From positions 310,001 through 374,000 of the forward strand of contig JAHQIW010002017.1 in assembly GCA_019055375.1 (NCBI GenBank): a stretch of DNA of 64,000 nucleotides, written 5' to 3'. The notes under the pieces were generated by a model. The model saw only the letters and a list, made by a program, of their open reading frames with translations. It was not told where the DNA came from and did not search any database. This DNA comes from Parelaphostrongylus tenuis. Taxonomy: Eukaryota > Nematoda > Chromadorea > Rhabditida > Metastrongylidae. Positions 40,901 through 46,900 of the stretch are shown in pieces. Position 1 is the stretch's first letter; each line of letters starts with the position of its first letter. The translations under genes and the position numbers were made by a program.

Positions 40901-43900
40901 CAACGTCGCAACGTCCTTAAATTATAATAATAAGAGTTTGAAAAACCTCGTATCAGCATGCCAATAAAAATAGGATAGTGATCATCCACATCGAAGCTCA
41001 ATGAAAATTGGAATTCAAGGGCTACTTTCGCGCATGTCACTTGTATTTACTAATTCGTCTACTGCAATATGATTTGTGATCGGAGGCCTAAAGAATAACG
41101 ATAATCGCCTCCAAACCGTTAACTGCCGAATGATACTAAGTCATTTCAGCGTAGCTGGGTCTCGTATAAAAGAGCAGTGCTGAGGACACTACTTCGTTCG
41201 CGTGGTGATCCGCTCCACTCGGTTCGTCTCGAAAAACAACTGCTGTGAACAAGTGATTCGAATCACCGTGGATCTATTGAAAGCAAAACCGCTGAAACTT
41301 CTGTAGTAATAAATACTCACAAAAAACCTTCGCTCATCAATTAACAAAGAATGTTATAAGCTGACTACTAGATGGTGGCTGGGTAGGATCTTATCCAGAA
41401 TAATCATATGAACGTGTTCAACATAGCTCAGTGACGTTACGACATCGTCAATAAACTAGTGTATCCTATTTCTAAGGAAAGGATCGATCTCCGTACGAGT
41501 CCTATCACTCAGAAAAGATTATTCTTCACGTAAATAATCACTCCAACGAATCAGTAAAAATTAATCAAATGCAAAACGAAGAGCAAACACTGAGTGCTGG
41601 TGCGTTTCATTTCTTTTTTTAGTGCTCGTTCTATCTTGTGGTGTGATTGCATTTCATAGATGGTAGCAACAAATAACAAGTAAATTATTCCGATCAATAT
41701 TATTGGATGACGACATGTGCAGCCACTTAACGATAAGAAATTTGTTTAGGTTCGATCCATTCCACAACCTTTATATCTGGATCGATAGAAGTGACTTGAT
41801 CGTCTTGGTTGCTTTGGTATGCTATCTTCACATTTTACTACGTGGATCCCAGCACTTCTAGCATTCAATTCGTTTTATCGTATGCATCCTCCACAAATGT
41901 TCTCGAACACTTCGCGTATTGTTTTGTCTGCTGCTCGAGGATTCTGCCGTCTTCAAGAATGACGTGGAGTAATGGTTAGGAAAGTCTACTTCCAACCTCT
42001 TCAGAAACTCGAGCTGAGGTGTTCCACAATGCACTAATGATTGTAAGAGGGTGTTGGGTGAGGGGTAGGACTAGTACCTTGCTTCTTCCTGATAGCTTGT
42101 TTATTAACCACTTGACTACACTTGAGCCGCCTTCCCTACCAATTTTTTGAAGGCAGTAGTTCCACACGAAGCTTATTTCTCAATTGCCTGGGATGAATCT
42201 AACGATCTTGATCGAGCAAAACTGATTCTTCAGTACATAAATTTGGAGTCAATAGGTGATATGTACTTCACTGTTCTCTTGCAGCACCATGGGATACTAC
42301 CATGCCAATTTAATCATCTTCGGAGTATTCTCAAAACCTCACCTGTATTTTGTGTAGTAGCTAATGAATTCTAATAGGACACCGTTAAAAGTTTTTTTCG
42401 AGCCAGAACTTGTTATGACTGTTTTAAACTTTTAAACTACGTTTGCTTCTTGAGAAGCACGATATCACCGTTCGCGCTGCCATTCTAGTAGTGTGTCTAT
42501 AATCAAATCATGACGCTTATTCCGATCTTTGGCTAAGTGCTCTCATCTTCGTATTTTTTTTTGTCGCAACGTTTTTGATTCCTCTCCATGTTTTGCAACT
42601 TCTAACACCTGTTTCCGCGTTGGTAAATACCCATTTAATGTTTCACCTATTCGTAGCTCATTTAACTAAATACAACGCAACAATCGTAATGCTGCTCAGA
42701 CTTTGCTTTTCAGGCAATGTTGTCAAGTTTCCATCTCATATTTGAAACTAAACTTAGTCATATAACTCCGTGAAAATATAACTTTTTCACTTAAAGTGGA
42801 ATGCTGTAGTTGTCCTTCTATTTTCACTTACTTTCAACTGGCCTATCTTTCGTAAAGCTTTTTTGAATTACCTAAAAATTGGCAGAGCATAACATCACCA
42901 ACTTTACATGTACGATTTGTAATGAGTATCACTTTTGTTGTAACTTAGTGCCATTTCAAATCCTTTTCTTAACTAACAGCTTAAGGTGTAATTATTAAGC
43001 GTTATTTTACAATGATGGTGGTTGAAATGTCTCTCCCAATGAGGAACTTTTTCTCATTTCGCCTCATTATTTTACATGTAGTGGAAAATCAACACATAGA
43101 TGCTAAGATAAGGCGTTTGCTGGTAATCAATCTCTGGAAGATGCGTCATGCATTCGACTTCATCTCGTGTAGCTGGAAGCAGTGGAATGCATATCTGGTT
43201 TGAACAGTGACTTGTGATAGTATACTGAGGTTGTATTGATGTACTGCAGTAATAACCCGACTTGAAATTGCTATGGAATGCTAGTGATTAGTTGTCTGCA
43301 CTAGTCGAAACCCTTTCCTCAATGCGATTTGTTAACTTACCTGGATTAAGACTGTGTAGTAATCGTGCATGATACGTGAGATTTTCACTACCAATCTCAG
43401 GTAGCCTTTGTGATTGCGATGGCAGTGGTGGTTCACAAGCTTAGCACGAAATTCCGTGAATCGTTAAGAAGTGAGTACATCACCTATTCGTACACTTATG
43501 ATATTGCTCGTACATTTAAGATTTATTTTTCATGACTACCGGATCATTTCCGCCCTTTTTTAGCTGAAAACGATGAGACAGCGAGATCTGATCAAAGTAC
43601 AAATGCTGATCCGTTGTACTTCAGTAAAAGTGATATCAGCCATGCGGAACCTATAGAAGTGAGGATAGAAAGACCATGGCATACTTTGTCGCATCTCGAC
43701 AAAATATGGTGCTACAGGTGTGCAATGGAGACAGTTTTTTTTTGGAAGCACTGCTAGTGGTTAAACTTGTATGTTGGACGGCGACAAATGAAATCGGTCT
43801 CTTTGGCTGAGTAGGAAACTTTATAGAAGTGTCAGTAATCACTCGGTAGCTCAAATCTCTGGCTACAGCCCCACGTCACCAGTTTTTTAGAACCCCTTTT

Positions 43901-46900
43901 GATCACTTATTATGCTTTACACGATCACGCCTTTTTTTCTTATCTCGCTCATAGTTCGCCGAACGAAACTTCGCCCTTAGGATGCTAGCAGTCTTTCGAT
44001 AGCACAACTCTCAAAAATCCAAAAATACGTTTGCTTTTTGAAAAAGCTCTTTTGATGGCGCTGTAGGAAAAATAAAGACTTGTGTATTACAGCTCGTCGG
44101 GCAAAGCTCTTTCTCTGAACTATCAGTAATCATTCGATAGGGTAGATTCCAGTGATTCCAATGCTGCGCTCCCTAGGAAAGACCGTTTCGTTGCAGTGTA
44201 TCACGGATAATAAGATAGAGCTTCACATACATGCCGACCTTGTTCACCGGCCAACTCACAGAGGGGGTTAAGGGGGCGAGGCGATCGATCTATATATGTT
44301 AGATATGTGGGATGTAGCTTGTTTTCAGTCGCAAATTTTTTCCACTTAAAAATAAACTCCATATAAAAATAAGGCTCAGAAACTGCGAAACTTTCTCTAC
44401 ACATTCATATGCTTTTTGTGCTTCTAGCGAATTATGCGCGTGAAAAAAATGAAAGTACGCGGAGGGTGTAAAACATAGATTTATTTCAAATTTCACACCG
44501 TTATAAAAGGGTGTTTTAAGAAAGCAGTTTCGTAGAACTGTAGCCCGGGATTTATGCTTTCGGATGACTACTAGCACTCCTACGAAAACTTCTTATCCGG
44601 AGAAAGGGATGGGCTTTTCATTTTCCACCGTCTAATATATGAAGAACCCTAACGTCATTCATCGGAGTAATGGCTGAGTGTTCCTCCTATTTTTTGTGCA
44701 CTCTACAACTTCCCTTGGTATAATTGCTAGAAAAGTGATCGCTAAAGCTTAGGATTTCACTAAGTGCCCGTCGCATTGTCTCGTTTTTCATGTCCCTGCT
44801 GTAATGGTTCAACTCCGACATCAGCTTCATAACTGCATTCCATTGAAGCTTTTGCGTTTTCGATGTTATGCGATAAGTTTAGTCTTCTTTCGAGATACAG
44901 AGTAAAAATTGCGACATGTCATTTTTGTTTTAAGTCGTTAAAAACAACTTGAAAATAATGCTAAGAACGTATTGATGCAAGAAAAGTTCTTTTCTCAATC
45001 TAATAGCTGAGAGTCTCTAAGAAATTGGTGGTTCAGTTTTCATAGAGAACTCTTTTGAATTAAACTCTCAATTTTCCATTTTCTAGAAAAGCACTTGCTG
45101 AACGGACTGAAAAACATACTGTGACGGATGATGAGGTCAGTTTAATGAGATCAATGACAGGATGTCTACACAATAACCACAAAATATCGAGACAAGAGTA
45201 AAGCTTGGATCCTTCAATGTCATGGATGCGACCGCCCGTTCTCTTCCTGGGGTGGAGCGCCTTCGCACGACACCATCGAGCCCCTCACCACGTCTTTCTC
45301 TCTGCCGTGTTTCAAACTATATGGTAGCAGTCAGCAGTCACCTGTAAAGCCATTGTTCTAGGGGCAAAAGCTTTCATTAAACTACATCTAAGCCGATGGT
45401 AGAATACGACTGACAGAAGGACAAAATGAGGGCCTCGATGATGTCGTGCGAGGGCACGCTGAGCCGTAGGGACATAGTAGCAGTCGGAGTCTGTGACTCA
45501 GTAACATCCAGTTCAAAGAATGGCTCGTATATCAGCATTCCTGTGTCCACATCTCACATCGTACCATCTCATCAAAACAAAAATGCATAGTGAACAAAAG
45601 TTGAAACAATTATTAGAATAGCCGAGGAGTTGGAAGTTCCATATGTTTGAAAGAGATACCTTGGTTTTAAAATCGCAGCGTATATATATATATATATTGA
45701 TATGTGAATATGTATATATATATATATATCATTTGTTTTATCTCACCCGCCATCACAGTGTTTTTTTTTCACGATGCGGATCCCACTACTTCTAGCATTC
45801 ATTTCGTTTTTCGTCTTCTTCTTGAACGGTCTAAAATGCTGGTTGCTAGTCTCCATGCATTCTCGAGAATAGCCTGGCCGCGGCGTTACATAGGGCGTTG
45901 TTGTTGATTGCCGGTGAGTTGTGGGGAGGGGGGGACGTGGAGCTTGGGCTCTGCGAGCGCCGCGATGAGCAGCACAACCACTCGGCCACAGCGCCACATT
46001 ATATATAATATATATATGCATATGTGTATATATATATAATATGTACAAAACAGTCCTGAGCGTTTAGTACGTTTAGTAGTGAAATATAATAAAATATCAA
46101 AAACAATTTCAAAATATCTTAAAATCTCCAAGTTTGCAATTACTGTTTTGTAAAGGAAATCTCATAAAGCAAGAAGAATATCGTAGAGTAAATATTGTAA
46201 TCTAAAGGTTTTCAGCCAATTCTGAATTTTGTCTGGAAGAAAACGCCATGTGGAGCGACAAGTGCATTAGCTGATGCTCACCAGGTAGCGAACTCACTTG
46301 TCAGCTTTTTGAAAAGTCGAAAATGCATGAAATCTACTAATGAGGCGAGTCTGAGATGATCTATAGATGTCAGTTCTTAAACCTTCAGTATTAACCTTAC
46401 TGATTTATTAGACCAACACCTAAAACAATGAACAGAAAAGTTTCCCTCAGAATTGCTTTCTTTCGCTTCTACACATCTACGAAGTCGCATGCACTAGTTT
46501 CAACGATGACCGCACACGTTTCAGCTGTAATTATGTCCTAAGAGTGTGTCAAAACGGTTTTGAGTGCGTCTACGGTAATGTAGTGAGTAGCCGAAACATT
46601 TTCCTCTATGATGAACTACATAGAGCGCATGTGGCGCAGTGGGTTATAGGTGCTGTGCGTTGGACACAAACTCAATGGTTTGATGTCGCGCTCATGGCTC
46701 CCAAGCCATCCATCCTTCCGGGCTCATTAGATTGGTAACAGACTGGTCTCGGACTTGTCTGGGAGGATAAGCAGCACTGACTCGATCCAGCGGGAGGCCA
46801 CCGCGAGTCATTGCAAAGGCCAGATTTGCATTCAATCACCTTAAACGAAATTGGAAATTGAAGACGAATGCATGGCGCATCCCTCAGGGACTGGTCAACG

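Noticed and set aside
45743..46048. 101-codon minus-strand ORF
   Set aside because: Spans a family 3 SINE and its flanking TA repeats.
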